This document shows positions 24,501 to 58,890 of a DNA stretch of 64,000 nt, in pieces. Source of the DNA: Opisthocomus hoazin (taxonomy: Eukaryota > Chordata > Aves > Opisthocomiformes > Opisthocomidae); the NCBI RefSeq assembly GCF_030867145.1, contig NC_134439.1:8593379-8657378 (forward strand). The letters run 5' to 3'. The notes under the pieces were generated by a model. That model worked only from the letters and a program-made list of their open reading frames with translations, made no database searches and was not told where the DNA came from. The first letter of the stretch is position 1. The number at the start of each line of letters is the position of its first letter. Both the position numbers and the translations under genes were made by a program.

Positions 24501-25369
24501 CTCCGTTGCCCAGCCCCTGAGAGCCTGGCGCTGGGATCGGTGCCGGGGGAGGACGGACGCCCCCTTCCCGGGACACAACCCCCGGCCGCGCTGGGCCGGA
24601 GCGGCCGAGCGCTCGGCTCCGGAGCCGGGGTCGCAGCCCCGGAGCGCCGGGACGGGACGCGCGGCATCGAGCACGCCGCCGGGCACGCATCCTGCCGCAG
24701 CTCCAGGGGATGCCTGGCCTGGGCCCCAGCAGCCCAGTTTGGTGCTGGGCGGTACTGGGACGCGAAGAGCACCCCTGGCACGGCCGTGGGCACGCTGGCC
24801 GGGGCGCAAGGCCGCGTCTTGCCGGCACGAGGCAGGGCCTGACCCCCGCTTCGTGGGGGATGCACTGCCGGCAAGGCCGCGGTGCCGGGGAGGCCGCGGG
24901 GAAGCTGCCGGCAGGAACGGCTGAGGGCAGCGATGGGGCTGGAGCCCCCCACCGTGCACCCTCCAGCTGGGGGGGCCGGGCAGCGGGCGATGCCGTGACC
25001 CACTGGGTCGTGCAGGAAATCCTTCCCCCACCCATCTCCAAGCCCGGGTGGCCGGCGGTGGCCCCGAATCGTCCCCGCGGTACCCAGTTTCCACACCGGC
25101 GGGACGCGCTTTCCTGCGGCTGCTTCCCATCCCCGGTGCCTACGGCAGCCCAGTGCCTCCCAGTTTCCACCAGCAGCTGGGAGAAGGTGTGTGTGGGGGG
25201 GTGACCTTGGCTTCACCCTCTGCTCCCGGGGTGCTGCGTGCCCCCACGAGCCGTCCCGAGCCCGGGGATGCTCCGGGGCTGGACCCTGACGCAGCGATGC
25301 CAGGCAGGGCTCTGGGTGGGGGGCAGGGGGCAGAGGGGGGGTCAAGGTCCCCAGGAGGTGCAAACCAGC
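24501..25369. other. No gene recognised
   Basis: GC-rich sequence with long overlapping open frames on both strands (up to 400 codons on the minus strand across 23968-25170) whose translations are rich in Pro, Arg, Gly and Ala and show no domain. HIGD1B, expected near here in mammals, was not found. Confidence 0.45.
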
Positions 25370-25705
25370 CCTGGTTTACAAATATCTGCAGGGAGGGGGT
25401 CAGGAGGACGGGGCCACACTCTTCCCAGTGGTGCCCAGTGACAGGACAAGGGGCAACGGGCACAAACTGGAGCAGAGGAAGCTCCAGCTGAACCCGAGGA
25501 AGAACTTCTTCCCTCTGAGGGTGACGGAGCCCTGGCCCAGGCTGCCCAGGGAGGCTGTGGAGTCTCCTTCTCTGGAGATATTCCAGCCCCCCTGGCCGCG
25601 GTGCTGTGCAGCCTGCTCTGGGTGACCCTGCTTGGGCAGGGGGTTGGGCTGGGTGACCCCCAGAGGTCCCTGCCAACCCCTGCCGTACTGGGATTCTGTG
25701 GTGTG
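25370..25705 (+). mobile_element. CR1 LINE 3' fragment
   Basis: Starts near TACAAATATCTGCAGGGAGG and ends at TACTGGGATTCTGTGG. Plus-strand copy of the 9727/26990 subfamily with one short deletion near 25590. Confidence 0.9.
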
Positions 25706-26578
25706 GCGGTGCTGGGGCCGTGTCCGGAGGCAGAGCCGGGAGCTGGGGCCGGGGGGAGGAGAGGGAGCCCCAAAATCTCGCAGAGCACGAGCAGCTGATG
25801 AGCTTCCCCGAAAGCACAGACCTGGCGAGAAGGGAAGAAAATCCTCCTCGGGGAGAGCACTGTCGCGGGCCGGCGGGCGAGCTCGCTGCTGCCGGCCGGA
25901 GGGGGGTGGCTGGGGGACGCGGAGCTCCAGGGCGTGGGACAGCAGAATCGGGGTGAAGGTGGGGGAAGCGGGGGCAGCGCGTGCTCTACGCACCGGGGAA
26001 GGCCGAGCCTCGCCCAGCGCTGCCTTCTCTCGGTGCAGTCAGACTCAGCCCCGCCTGGAAGTGTGTATGAAACGTTTACAAGGGTTCCAGAAAGGTGTAC
26101 AAAAAAGGTAAGAGCCACACTCGCGTCCCTTCCCGGGGAGGCACCCACCCCACCAGCACCCCCACCGCCCTCGGCTGCCCGGCCGCGCTCCGCCCAGGGC
26201 AGAAGAGCCCCCGGCAGCCAGGAGAGGGGGAGCAGAAACCCCGAGTGCCCGACGCACCTTCACGCTCCGGCCGAGGCAGTCCTGAGGTTACATCCGCGCC
26301 GTGTGCCCGGAGAGAGCCTGGCAGAGGGAAACGCTCCTCGCTGGGGCCACAGCGGCTGCAGACCAACCACCCAGCAAGCGGCAGCGCCCGGGGCTGCTCC
26401 CTCGCCGTGGTGGACCCCGAGCGTCTCGTCCACCAATGCCCAGGGAGATTCCTACAGCCGCGAGCGAGCGGAGGAGCGGTTCCCTGCATGGCCCCAGCGA
26501 GCAGGGCCAGCGGGGAGGGGGAAGGACAGACAGACGGCGGGCAGGGCTGGGGCCAGCCCTCACGCTGCGGTAGCACGT
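25706..26578 (-). other. EFTUD2 downstream region / probable 3' UTR
   Basis: Sequence following the EFTUD2 stop codon on the minus strand. I saw no AATAAA or ATTAAA on that strand up to the CR1. The AT-rich island at about 26060-26105 stands out from its GC-rich surroundings and may mark the transcript end with a variant signal. This is inference. Confidence 0.35.
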
Positions 26579-50010
<23,432 letters not shown>

Positions 50011-50464
50011 TCACCAGAGCCCTGCACCGCCCGGGGGACCCCGGCCCGCCCGCCGAGCGCCCTCCCCGGCCCCCCGGGCCTACCCCGGGGCTACCCCGTG
50101 CCTGGGCCTACCCCTACCCCGGCCCCCGGGCCTGCCCCGGCCCCACGCTCACCCGCCGCGCTGCCCTCGCCGCCGACACGGCTCCGGAAAGCCCCCGGGC
50201 TGCCCGCGCCGCCTGTCGCGACGGAGCCCTGCGCGCCCGCCGTCAGCTCCGGGCCCGCGGGGGGAAGCGGCCGGGCGGGGCGGACGAGGCCGGGGACGGT
50301 CCCGGCGGGGTCCCGGTGGCCGCGGGCCGGGCCGGGCCGCTCGGGGCGGCGGGGCCGGCTCAGTCAGGCGCGGCGCGGGCAGCCCCGCCGGGGCCTCGCG
50401 TGCGCTGCCCGGTTGCTATGGCGACGGGAGGGGCGCCCGCGCGCGGCAGCGGCGGCAACTCGGC

Positions 50465-50605
50465 TGGGGGCGGCGGGGCTGTCGCGATAGAGTGAGGGGC
50501 TCCGGGGGCGGCGGCGGGCGTGGCCCGGCGGGGCTGTCGCGATAGAGTGAGGGGCGCCGGGGGCGGCGGCGGGCGTGGCCCGGCGGGGCTGTCGCGATAG
50601 AAGCG
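50465..50605. repeat. 55-bp tandem repeat, three copies, TGTCGCGATAGA core
   Basis: The motif CTGTCGCGATAG begins at 50479, 50534 and 50589, exactly 55 bases apart, with nearly identical GC-rich sequence between. The third copy diverges after AGA. Confidence 0.93.
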
Positions 50606-50679
50606 AGGGTCCCTACTTGCCATCCACCTGCGTGGTCTGTCAGGGCTGTCAGGAGAGGAGTGGGATGCCCGAGGCCAGC

Positions 50680-51220
50680 ATTGGCCGGATTATCATGATA
50701 AGGGCAGGGTTGTCACAGTAGGAGCAGGGTCTCTGAGGCCAGCCCCAGCAGGGTTGTCGTGACAGGAGTGGGTTCTCTGAGGCCAGCCCTGGCAGGACAG
50801 TTGTGACAGGAGCAGGGTCTCTGAGGCGAGCCCCAGCAGGTCTGTCATGACAGGAGCAGGTTCTCTGAAGCCAGCCTTGGCAGGACTATCACGATAGGAG
50901 CAGGGTCTCTGAGGCCAGCCCCAGAGGTCTGTTGTGACAGGAGTGGGTTCTCTGAGGCCAGCCCCAGCAGGCCTGTCATGACAGGAGTGGGTTTTCTGAG
51001 GCCAGCCTTGGCTGGACTGTCGTGACAGGAGCAGGGTCTCTGAGGCGAGCCCCAGCAGGTCTGTCGTGACAGGAGCGGGTTCTCTGAAGCCAGCCTTGGC
51101 AGGACTGTCGCGACAGGAGCAGGGTCTTTGAGGCCAGCCTTGGCAGGACTGTCGCAACAGAAGTGGGCTCTCTTAGGCCAGCCCCGGCAGGACTGTCGCG
51201 ACAGGAGCGGGGTCCCCCGC
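50680..51220. repeat. 44-bp minisatellite with palindromic CTGTCGCGACAG core
   Basis: About 13 head-to-tail copies of a 44-base unit: core CTGTCGCGACAG, then GAGCAGGGTCTCTGAGGCCA and GCCCCAGCAGGA-like sequence. Copies near CCDC103 keep the perfect palindrome; leftward copies drift by CpG decay (TGTCATGACA, TGTCGTGACA). The array ends about 30 bases before the CCDC103 ATG, so it is promoter or 5' UTR sequence. A 154-codon minus-strand frame across it is a by-product of the repeat. Confidence 0.95.
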
Positions 51221-51246
51221 GTCCCCCCGTCCCCGCAGGCCTCGTC

Positions 51247-51389
51247 ATGGAGGCGCCCGGCGTGCTGGACGTGGCGGCGCTGGAGCGGGAGCTGCGCGCG
51301 GCCGTGGCGGCCGACGAGAGGCAGGCGAGGGAGAACGAGGCCAAGCTGCGGGCGCTGCGCCAGCGCGTCCCCTCCTACGAGGAGTTCAG
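51247..51389 (+). CDS. CCDC103: CCDC103 coding exon 1 (residues 1-48)
   Basis: [20 protein letters not shown] through RVPSYEEF, then AG of a split arginine codon. The donor AG-GTCCGC is weak, but the position matches the human exon border as I remember it. Confidence 0.93.
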
Positions 51390-54119
51390 GTCCGCGGGGA
51401 CGCCCGGGGCCGGGTTCGGGGGCTCCCCCGCCTTGGGGGGGGCTTCGCTGGCGCCGACGCTTGGGGGGACCCCGCGCCGGGGGTGGCTGCCGAGCTCAAA
51501 CCCTGCTCCGTGACGGGGCTGCGCCGATCTCCTGCGCCTGCTGCGCCAGGTGACCGCCAGCGCGGCTCGACAGGGCAGCGGGCCCGGCGCTGGCAGTGGT
51601 GGAGTCCCCATCCCTGGAGGGGTTCAAAAAATGTGTAGATGTGGCACTTCGGGACGTGGTTTAGCAGGTAGGGTGGGGCTGGGGTGACGGTTGGACTTGC
51701 TGATCTTAGAGGTCTTTTCCAACCTTCATGATTCCATGATTCTATATCGGGGGTTGCCCTGGCCCAGGTGCTGGACCTTGCACTTGACCTTGTTGAAGTT
51801 CATGATGTTCACGTGGGCTCGCTCCCCCAGCCTGTCCAGGTCCCTCTGGGTGATACATCCAGACCAAACTCAGAAACTGTCTCAGAGAAGAGGCTTGGAG
51901 CCTCAAAGTATTTGATCTTGCCAACTATCCCATCCCCTTGTTGTTGCCTGCAGGAACATCGTGCTGGCATCGCACCTGAAGCCCCTTGAGAAAAAAGACA
52001 AGATGGGTAAGAGCAGGAACGTGCTGTGGAACCCCTGTGCCGCCCACGCCAAGGCCCCGCAAGCCAGCGACGTGGAAATCCCCCAGGTGAGGGAGACGCT
52101 TGCCGGGACTTTGTCCACATCTAAAAATTACTCCAGAATAATTTGGATATTACTTTAAAATGTGAGAGTTATTCAGAAACAGCTCTACACGTGAGCATGC
52201 CCTCAAAGTCCCCAGGAGCACTGGCGTGTAGATAACCACAGGCTTCAGTCTCAGCCCCTACTTTGTTTACGAGAGAGCTTGCACCAGCTGCTTCAGGAAG
52301 AGTCTGCTCCAACCCTGTGGAGCATCTAACTCCAGCTGCACAGCGTCGGACCAGAGCTCCCCATACCTGGCCTCTGCTGGTGGCCAGTAACAGGATCTGG
52401 GGGAAGAGAGCCCTCCCTCGACCGCGCTCTTCCAGCTGGCTGCAGTTCAGAGACCGAGAGCCAGGCCGGTGCATGGGGACGGCCACGCTGAGCCGCAGAC
52501 CAGCGATCTGTGAGCGGAGCCAGGTCTTTTTCACCCCGCGGTTTAATTACGCGTGGTACGGAAAAGTGCTGTTTTGTTTTCAGCCTGCTGCCTGGTGAAT
52601 TCGCTGGATGCTCCTCAGTCCTGCTGTTGTGGGGAAACAGCTGACTAAACATTTTCCGTCCAGGTCATTTGTGATTTGAGGGACATCTGTCCTGCGCCCT
52701 CGCGTGGACTCTGCCCGTGCTGGAGAGTCCTGGTCGCTGGACGGGCAGCCAGGGACGCTTCCCATAGACATTTCTCATGGATTTGTGGTTTTTACACTGG
52801 ATTTCATTTGCCCGTTTATTATGAGCTCCTTTTGCAGCTCTTCTGGGCAGCTTTGTGCTTGCTTGGACTGAGCAATGATCTCCCCAGAGCAATTTCTGTT
52901 CCTGATCCCGTTAGCGCTTGGGCTCTGATCTCCAGGGCTTCTCCACTTTCTGTTTAGACACAGCCTGGCGTTGCTGCGCCTTGTTCTCGCTCTCTGTCTC
53001 GAAGCCTAAACATCTTAATCCTCCTGCAGTCGGCGCGTCAGGTGACCCAGCAGCGAGGAGTTCAGCCGTTCAACGACGTCGTGCAAAACGGGATTTCCTT
53101 TTCTCTGGAGGTGCCACCATGCTGAGCTCAGCTCTCTTTTCGTGCGGGCTCTGCGCCACGGAGCGTACGAACGCAGCGTGTGACGAGACGGTGCTAGGGC
53201 TGTCTGCACGTTTCCCGGGGGTTGCACCCCGCGCCTTTTCTCTCCTCGCGCCTTTGATTGGCCTCACAGTGCTTGAGACGGAGCGGTTTTTGCTGAGCTA
53301 CCCCGACCTCCAGGAGGTCCCTTCCCAAGTGATCGATGCACCAAGTGTGTCTGGGTCTGCCTTGGGGTGGGGTTCCTCCGCCGCTGCTCTGCGTTCATCC
53401 ACATCCTCCTCCCTTCCTCCAGTGTTTTCCCCTGCAGTTCTCTGGTTTCTGGGGGGCTGGAGGAACCTGAGGTTTCTTGGTCTTCCTCTATGTTTTGCCA
53501 TCTCACAAGCTTTGTGCAGCCCTTTGTGCTATCAAAGCCTGCGTTAAAAACATCTCAGCCATCCACAGGTTGATCAGGGGGGAGGAATAAAAATCTTCAA
53601 GTGGGAACAAAACAAAAGGAACTGAGTAACTATGTTTTCCTTCAGGAACTGGACCAACTGCCCAGAACCTCTGCCGAATTTTACAGAGATTGGCGCAGAT
53701 GCTTAAAAAGCGGAAAAGAAAAATACCAGCTTTTGCTTGAGCTGGGAGGGAAGGCCTTGGGCAGAATCTTTCAGGCTGACTTGGGCTTTGGCCTCCTGGG
53801 TGAATTCCTTACGGTGCTGGCAGGAAACGTCTGTCATGAAGACAGAGATGCCGTCCTGCAGATCTTACGGAGCCTTTCGGGCACCAAGCGCTTCGGGTTA
53901 AACGTGGAGCTTCTGAGTGAGCCGGAGAAGGAGAGCCGCAGGGATTTGTTTGGGAAGCTGCAGAGCATGAGCAGGGATTGCTGGGCCGCTGGCCGTCTCA
54001 GTGGCCCAGCCGGCTGCGAAGCAGAGAGGGAAGCCGACGTCGTGGACACCAGCCCACCGAAGGAGGCTGAGGAGGAAAGGACGGTGATGGAGCTGATGAA
54101 ATGTTACCAGGTCAACTGA
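51247..54119 (+). CDS. CCDC103: CCDC103, dynein arm attachment factor, whole coding span
   Basis: CCDC103 is a small coiled-coil protein needed to attach dynein arms to ciliary and flagellar microtubules; loss causes primary ciliary dyskinesia in humans. Three coding exons with GT-AG borders and consistent phase give 249 codons plus TGA, close to the 242 aa of human. Residues about 8-45 form a charged helix ([20 protein letters not shown]). [18 protein letters not shown] is a conserved block of the N-terminal dynein-attachment domain. The last exon carries the RPAP3_C-like domain ([20 protein letters not shown] through [11 protein letters not shown]) and an acidic C-terminus ending YQVN. The ATG is the first in frame and gives the family-like start. 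The gene is head-to-head with EFTUD2, as in mammals. FAM187A, its mammalian neighbour, was not found. Confidence 0.95.
51592..51746 (+). mobile_element. CR1 3' fragment in CCDC103 intron 1
   Basis: GGTTCAAAAAATGTGTAGAT through GGTCTTTTCCAACCTTCATG, ending ATTCCATGATTCTAT, the terminal repeat of an old CR1 subfamily. Confidence 0.9.
51747..51930 (-). mobile_element. Second CR1 fragment, opposite strand
   Basis: GTGCTGGACCTTGCACTTGA then AGCCTGTCCAGGTCCCTCTG is the reverse complement of an internal CR1 segment. It abuts the previous fragment tail to tail and stops close to the CCDC103 exon 2 acceptor. Confidence 0.75.
51954..52086 (+). CDS. CCDC103: CCDC103 coding exon 2 (residues 48-92)
   Basis: After TGCCTGCAG it reads [20 protein letters not shown] and ends SDVEIPQ before GTGAGG. 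A CR1 fragment reaches to within a few tens of bases of this acceptor. Confidence 0.94.
53646..54119 (+). CDS. CCDC103: CCDC103 coding exon 3 (residues 93-249 and stop)
   Basis: After TTCCTTCAG it begins [20 protein letters not shown] and keeps an open frame to YQVN TGA. Contains the RPAP3_C-like fold. Confidence 0.95.
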   Translation, partial: ELDQLPRTSAEFYRDWRRCLKSGKEKYQLLLELGGKALGRIFQADLGFGLLGEFLTVLAGNVCHEDRDAVLQILRSLSGTKRFGLNVELLSEPEKESRRDLFGKLQSMSRDCWAAGRLSGPAGCEAEREADVVDTSPPKEAEEERTVMELMKCYQVN

Positions 54120-54280
54120 AGGAGCAGAAGCACCAGGGTTGTGCAGAAACAGAGTGCGAAAGAGGCTCAGAGCTTGACTTCACATCAGGCATTGTGCAAG
54201 ACGGATAAATCAGCTACTTCTGGAGCATCGCTGTGCATTTCCCTGTAGCTGGGAGCCTCCCGGAGCAATAGTTCTGCACA

Positions 54281-54286
54281 AATAAA
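54281..54286 (+). terminator. CCDC103: CCDC103 poly(A) signal AATAAA
   Basis: Canonical AATAAA 162 bases after the stop codon, followed by GT-rich sequence (GAACTGTGTTGTGATCTC) about 20 bases on, a typical downstream element. Confidence 0.8.
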
Positions 54287-54289
54287 GGT

Positions 54290-56090
54290 CAGTTACTGAG
54301 AGAACTGTGTTGTGATCTCTGGGGCAGGGTGTCCTCACAGAGCAGCTCTGTCAGAATCTCGGAGATGAGGAGAAGAGGCGAGGGAAAGAAAAACTAGGCT
54401 GGTATTTTTGAGAGAGAAATCAGGACCCAGATATTCCCTTCCCTTTTTCATCTTTGTGCAGCGTCACTGTGGGGTTTTAAGAAATGTCATCAGTGAGGCT
54501 TTGTGTTGAAGCGTGCAGCCACTGCAGGTGGAGTGGGCTGGTGGAGGCGGGGGTGCTGTGCAGGGCGGTGTGTCTGGGACCGAGCCACCCAGCCGCTTCA
54601 TCATTGTCCTACCCCAGCCAGCAAGGCACGGGGTGATCCTCAGAGATCCCGTCAGCTCGTGCTCCTGTGATCTCAGACACTGTCTGATTCGCTGAAATTC
54701 CACATAAAGTGAGATTTAGAAGGAACGGACAGGCGTCGGTCCAACAGAGTCTCCCCAGGACTGTCTAATACTGTGTCTTCATCGACTGGCCTTTCTGGTC
54801 TGGCTGCAGACTGCGGAGAGGCCCTCAGACTGCACAGCTCAGCACCTACCCACCAAGCTCCCTTGCGGGTCCGGTCTGGAAGGATCCTCAAGCGTCTCGC
54901 AAGCGTGCTGAGGAGCCTGATGGCTGTTACAGTGCTCAGACTCCCTTGAATTCAGCTCAGAAACAACTCTCTGGTCGGTTTTGTTGTAAAACCCAGCCAG
55001 AGGAGCAAAGGGTAGAGTCACCCTGGCAGCCTGTAACCATCCCTCTCCCAGCTTCTCTGCAGAAACCACTGGGCACCTAATCAGTTATTCTCTGAGGCCC
55101 GGTGCTCGAATGTTGGGCTTTGTGGAGCCTGTCTCGGGGACATCTGTGTCCCTGCAGCCTGTTGTGGGTGCCATTCCTCTTGCCTTTGCGTAACACTTGC
55201 AAACCTGAGGACTAGCAGAAAGCTGAGAGCTGAATTCTGAAAGAAAACAGTGAAGATCCTTGAGTATCCCAAGGCCAGGATGGAGGATGTTGATGCAGGA
55301 ACAGCCCTGGCACAGCAGTTACAGCTCTGGTGGGAAAAGCCACAGCGCTTTCAGCAGTGCCAAGGCTCGGGCCTTGCACCCGCGTCCTGTGTCAAGGATG
55401 GGAGCAGCCTGCTCACTGCCATTGCACGGGGAAAGGCAAAACCCCCTGGCGATGGCTGCCGACAATCTTCCAGAGCTTCTGGAGGAAGGAGCAGGCTGAA
55501 GCCTGGTTGGTGCTGGCAGAGATCTCCTCCCAGAAACAAAATTGCATGATGGGGACCCAGGATTCATCGGGCAACGCTCGCAGGGCGTGTTCTTCTGGTA
55601 GAGGTCTGGTGGCAGCATCCCAGTATGCTCCCGCATCCCCTCTTGGGTGGCCGGGAGAAGGTGAAGCCGCTCACTAGCCTGTCTCCTCCGAGCCGGAAGC
55701 CCAGGATGCCTCTGGTGAAGATGACTCCATTGTAATTTGTTTTTCCATACCTTGGCTGCAACCAGCCGTGGTCCTTTCCCTGACCAGCCAGGCTTGCTCC
55801 CGCTGGTCAGCAGGATGAAGGTCTGTGGCGCCGGCGTCTGGGAAGTTCTCCAGCATCACCGTGATGCCTGCGTTGCATCACGGTGACATCACAGCGTGGT
55901 TCACCTCTCCTGGCAACAGGAAGTGGAAGGCAGAAGAAATGGATAAAAATCCCTGTTTTCTTTTCATGGAGAGAGCTGTTTTGAGCCAAGAAGTGACTCC
56001 AACTGGGTTTGCATTTGGTCTGTCCTGCTAGGGCAGTGCTGCGTCCCGTTGCCCCTGGGAGCTGGTACCCGGGGACTCTGAGCAACCTGA
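54290..56090. other. No gene recognised between CCDC103 and GFAP
   Basis: I looked for an intronless FAM187A-like Ig-domain frame and found none. Open frames of 60-115 codons are scattered and without domains. Confidence 0.5.
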
Positions 56091-56094
56091 CTGA

Positions 56095-56190
56095 ACTGAA
56101 GATGTCCCTGCTCATTGCAGAGGGGTTGGACTAGATGACCTTGAAAGGTCCCTTCCAGCCCAAACTATTTTATGATTCTATGATTCTAAA
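56095..56190 (+). mobile_element. CR1 3' remnant
   Basis: GGGGTTGGACTAGATGACCT then TTATGATTCTATGATTCT, a complete CR1 3' end with two terminal repeat units. Confidence 0.92.
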
Positions 56191-56429
56191 TAAAGTACAG
56201 GAGAGGTTGTGTGAGCATTTATGGGAGGACAGGCTGTGAGACCAGCTGGGATCAGTCTCCCAATCACTCAGCTCATGGTTTGGTCTGAGCATCTGCTGAA
56301 GAAGTGCCAAAAGCTGAGCGGAAGGGCCAGCTGGGGTCATCAAAATGCTGCCAGCACCCACTCCTCCTCCCTTCTGGGTCAAGAACAGGACGGTGGAGTC
56401 CTGGCTGGACTGGAAGGGACATAGCTTGG

Positions 56430-56770
56430 TGCTGTGGAGCAACCCAGGCTTGGTAACGGAGACAGACCTTGAAAGCAGCGCACACGGAACACTGCTACGG
56501 AAGTAGAGCGGCGAACACGGAACGCTGGCGCAGGGGGACTGCCACGTCGCTGCTTCCTGCCTTATCGTCGCTTCCGCATCGAGATGCAGCTCTGCACCAA
56601 TCACAGCGAGTTGTAGCTATTTTGACTATATATGGTTAAGATAACTAACCAATCAGAGGCTGTAACTGCTTTGCTATATAAACCTTGTTTTGCTGACTAA
56701 TAGAGGAGAACGACCATACTCACACTGAGATTTCATCGTTACTCCGGGTCCGCCTTCCCACTCCAACACG
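56430..56770 (+). mobile_element. LTR-like segment with CCAAT and TATA boxes
   Basis: Two CCAAT boxes (56597, 56649), a TATATAAA box (56675-56682) and an end at CCACTCCAACA give the layout of a retroviral LTR promoter. The stretch differs sharply in composition from its flanks. The left end is uncertain and no partner LTR or internal gene was found, so a solo LTR is the best guess; a cellular promoter is the alternative. Confidence 0.45.
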
Positions 56771-57896
56771 TGACGGTGATGACCAACGTGGAAACCTGCC
56801 CCGGGTGCGGACTGGCACGGCTCGGTGGGGACAGGCGGGGACTGCGCACCGCCACGATGCGTTCCTGGCTCTGCCGCTGGCTCGCGGTGGGGTTCTAAGC
56901 TCCGTACAGTCCTTTCCTAAAGAGTCCTTGGAGTTGTTGCAAGATCTTCTGGCCAGGCTCCACAGAGTTCTCGGACCACATCAGTGATTTATTAGAACTG
57001 TTTTTCCCAGAGGTTGCTAAAAAGATCCACCAAATTATTTTAATCCAATCAATTCTTGCTTTTCTTACCCTTTTATTTTACTTTTTTTCATTGCTGGGAA
57101 CTTTGAGCGCCAACGTTTCAAAACGTTCAGTGTTCCTTTGAGCTCCTTACCTGGAGCAAACCCAATTTTTTAAATTTTGGTTTAAACATTTTTTCATTTT
57201 TGAAGGAAAAAAAAAATTCCAAATTAATCTGGAATAATTTTCTTCAGAAATTTCTCTGGGTTTTGTTTGGGTTTTTTTAACTCGCTCAACTCAGCACAGA
57301 CTTGTGAGTCAATATTTGTGCTTGACAAAATTATTGTGCACGTCCTCCAAAGAGGATGGCATCTCTGCGGAGCTGAGATGGCCTCGTGCTTGCTCCTCAG
57401 CGTGCAGCAGAACATCGCCACGGGGCTCATCTCCCCTCCTTCCTGCAAGGACGTGGCTTGGGGATTTTAGGTTTCCCAAGAGGAGTCCCGCTGTCCGGGA
57501 GGGCCTCGAGGGTCCCGGCGACGCTCAGGGGCTTCAACCATGCAGATGACGTGCGGGCTCTCAAATCCACCGACGGCCCTCACAGCTGCAGCACATCCCA
57601 GGAGCTTCCCAGGAGCCGCAGCCCAGCTTCGTGTGGGAAAGGAGCTGGGTTTGAGGTTGAAGACCCCCGAGCAGATCCCCGCTTCCCCTCCCTCCCTGCC
57701 GGGATGGGGGTCTCTCCCACCCGGCTGCCTGAGTGCCCACACGAGGAGTGGGCTTGGGCTCCATGCGTGGCAGCGCCGGGCCCTGGTGCCCCCGGCTCCT
57801 AGCGTGAGCCCGGGTGGGACAGGCAGGACCAGGATGGCTATGTCTGTCCTCCCCCATCACTCCTGGGTCACCAGAGGCACCTCCTGCTCTGTGCCC
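56771..57896. other. GFAP downstream flank; nothing certain
   Basis: 57000-57260 is AT-rich with homopolymer A and T runs. TTTATT at 57072-57077 reads AATAAA on the minus strand, about 1.8 kb past the GFAP stop, and could be its poly(A) signal, since mammalian GFAP has a long 3' UTR. This is a position argument only. Confidence 0.35.
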
Positions 57897-57915
57897 CGCA
57901 TCCTCCTCTTCCTCC

Positions 57916-57947
<32 letters not shown>

Positions 57948-58011
57948 CTCCTCCTCCTCCTTGTCCTCCTCGTTCCCCTTCTCCTCCTCCTCTGCACTCC
58001 TCCTCCTCCCC
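57897..58011. repeat. Polypyrimidine (CTC/CTT)n microsatellite
   Basis: About 115 bases almost purely C and T on the plus strand, mostly CCT repeats with TTC interruptions. On the GFAP sense strand it is (GAG/GAA)n and may lie in the 3' UTR. Poly-Ser, poly-Leu and poly-Glu frames here are artefacts of the repeat. Confidence 0.95.
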
Positions 58012-58890
58012 ATTGGGACCCCCAGGCGAGGGGCCAGGCGCATGGCCGTGGGTCACCCCTCGCCACGAGCCCCTCGGGACTGTTTTTCCCCACTGCGGCG
58101 ATGGGGACGCCTTGGTGGCGGACACCCGGTGGGGGTCAGGACATGGCTCTGTGCCAGAAGAAGCCCTTGAGGCCACCCAGCCTGCGGTGCCCACCACTGC
58201 TGTGGCCCCACAGAGCACCCCAGACACCCCAATGTCCCCAGGAACCCCTTGCTATCCCCGTTTCGTCACCATTTGACACCTTCCTGGCAGCACCCTCCTT
58301 CCCCACCCTCCCCTTCCTCCTGCCCGTGCCTCTTGGCTAAGCCCACCTGGTGCTTGATGGTGGGAAATGTCCCTCACCAGCCCCAGGGTGCTCAGGGCCA
58401 GGGTGCACTGGGGAGAGCTGGGGTGGCCTCACGGATCAGAGAGTGGGCAGCGAGGTGGGATGCCAGGAGAGATGCTCCTGGCACCGTCGTCTTGTCGGAC
58501 CGGTGCATGGAGATGGACACAGGACGGACTCTGGACGGCTGGAGACCCGGGGTGAGCGCGGGAACGGCCCCAAACCCGCCGGCACCTCCGTGCCATGGGA
58601 ATGTGGCAGCGTCCTGGCAGGGGAGCTCGGCTCTGCCCGGCACCGCTCGCTCCCCCGGGCATGGCCCGCTGGGCGGGTGCTTTGCCAGCAGCCAGCCCCA
58701 AGCTGGGTGTCAGCGGTCCCTGGGCACGGGGCGGCACGGGAGAAGCGAGGGGTGGGTGGGAGGGAGAAGCCCCCGCCGAAGCACAGCCGTCTCCTCCCAC
58801 CACGCGTGCCCGGCCGTGGGGCTCCCCGCAGCGTCGGACGGGACCTACGGAGCTACAGCTACAACGCGTGGCTGCTGCGGCTCGCCCGCC

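Noticed and set aside
22889-25363. Overlapping open frames of 225-441 codons in the CpG-rich block and its right flank
   Set aside because: Pro/Arg/Gly/Ala-rich translations on both strands with no domain; expected by chance in GC-rich sequence with few stop codons.
24500-26578. HIGD1B, expected near EFTUD2 from mammalian synteny
   Set aside because: No frame resembling the HIG1 domain was seen on either strand.
50693-51157. 154-codon minus-strand frame with repeated peptide, or a CRISPR-like array
   Set aside because: Units are contiguous 44-bp copies with no unique spacers, and the frame has a 44-residue period created by the repeat. CRISPR is not expected in a bird.
52918-53547. 209-codon frame in CCDC103 intron 2, considered as FAM187A or an extra exon
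   Set aside because: No Ig-like or FAM187A-like sequence, and CCDC103 phases join correctly without it.
57561-58043. Frame with a long poly-glutamate run
   Set aside because: Produced by the CCT/TTC microsatellite; no conserved flanking protein sequence.
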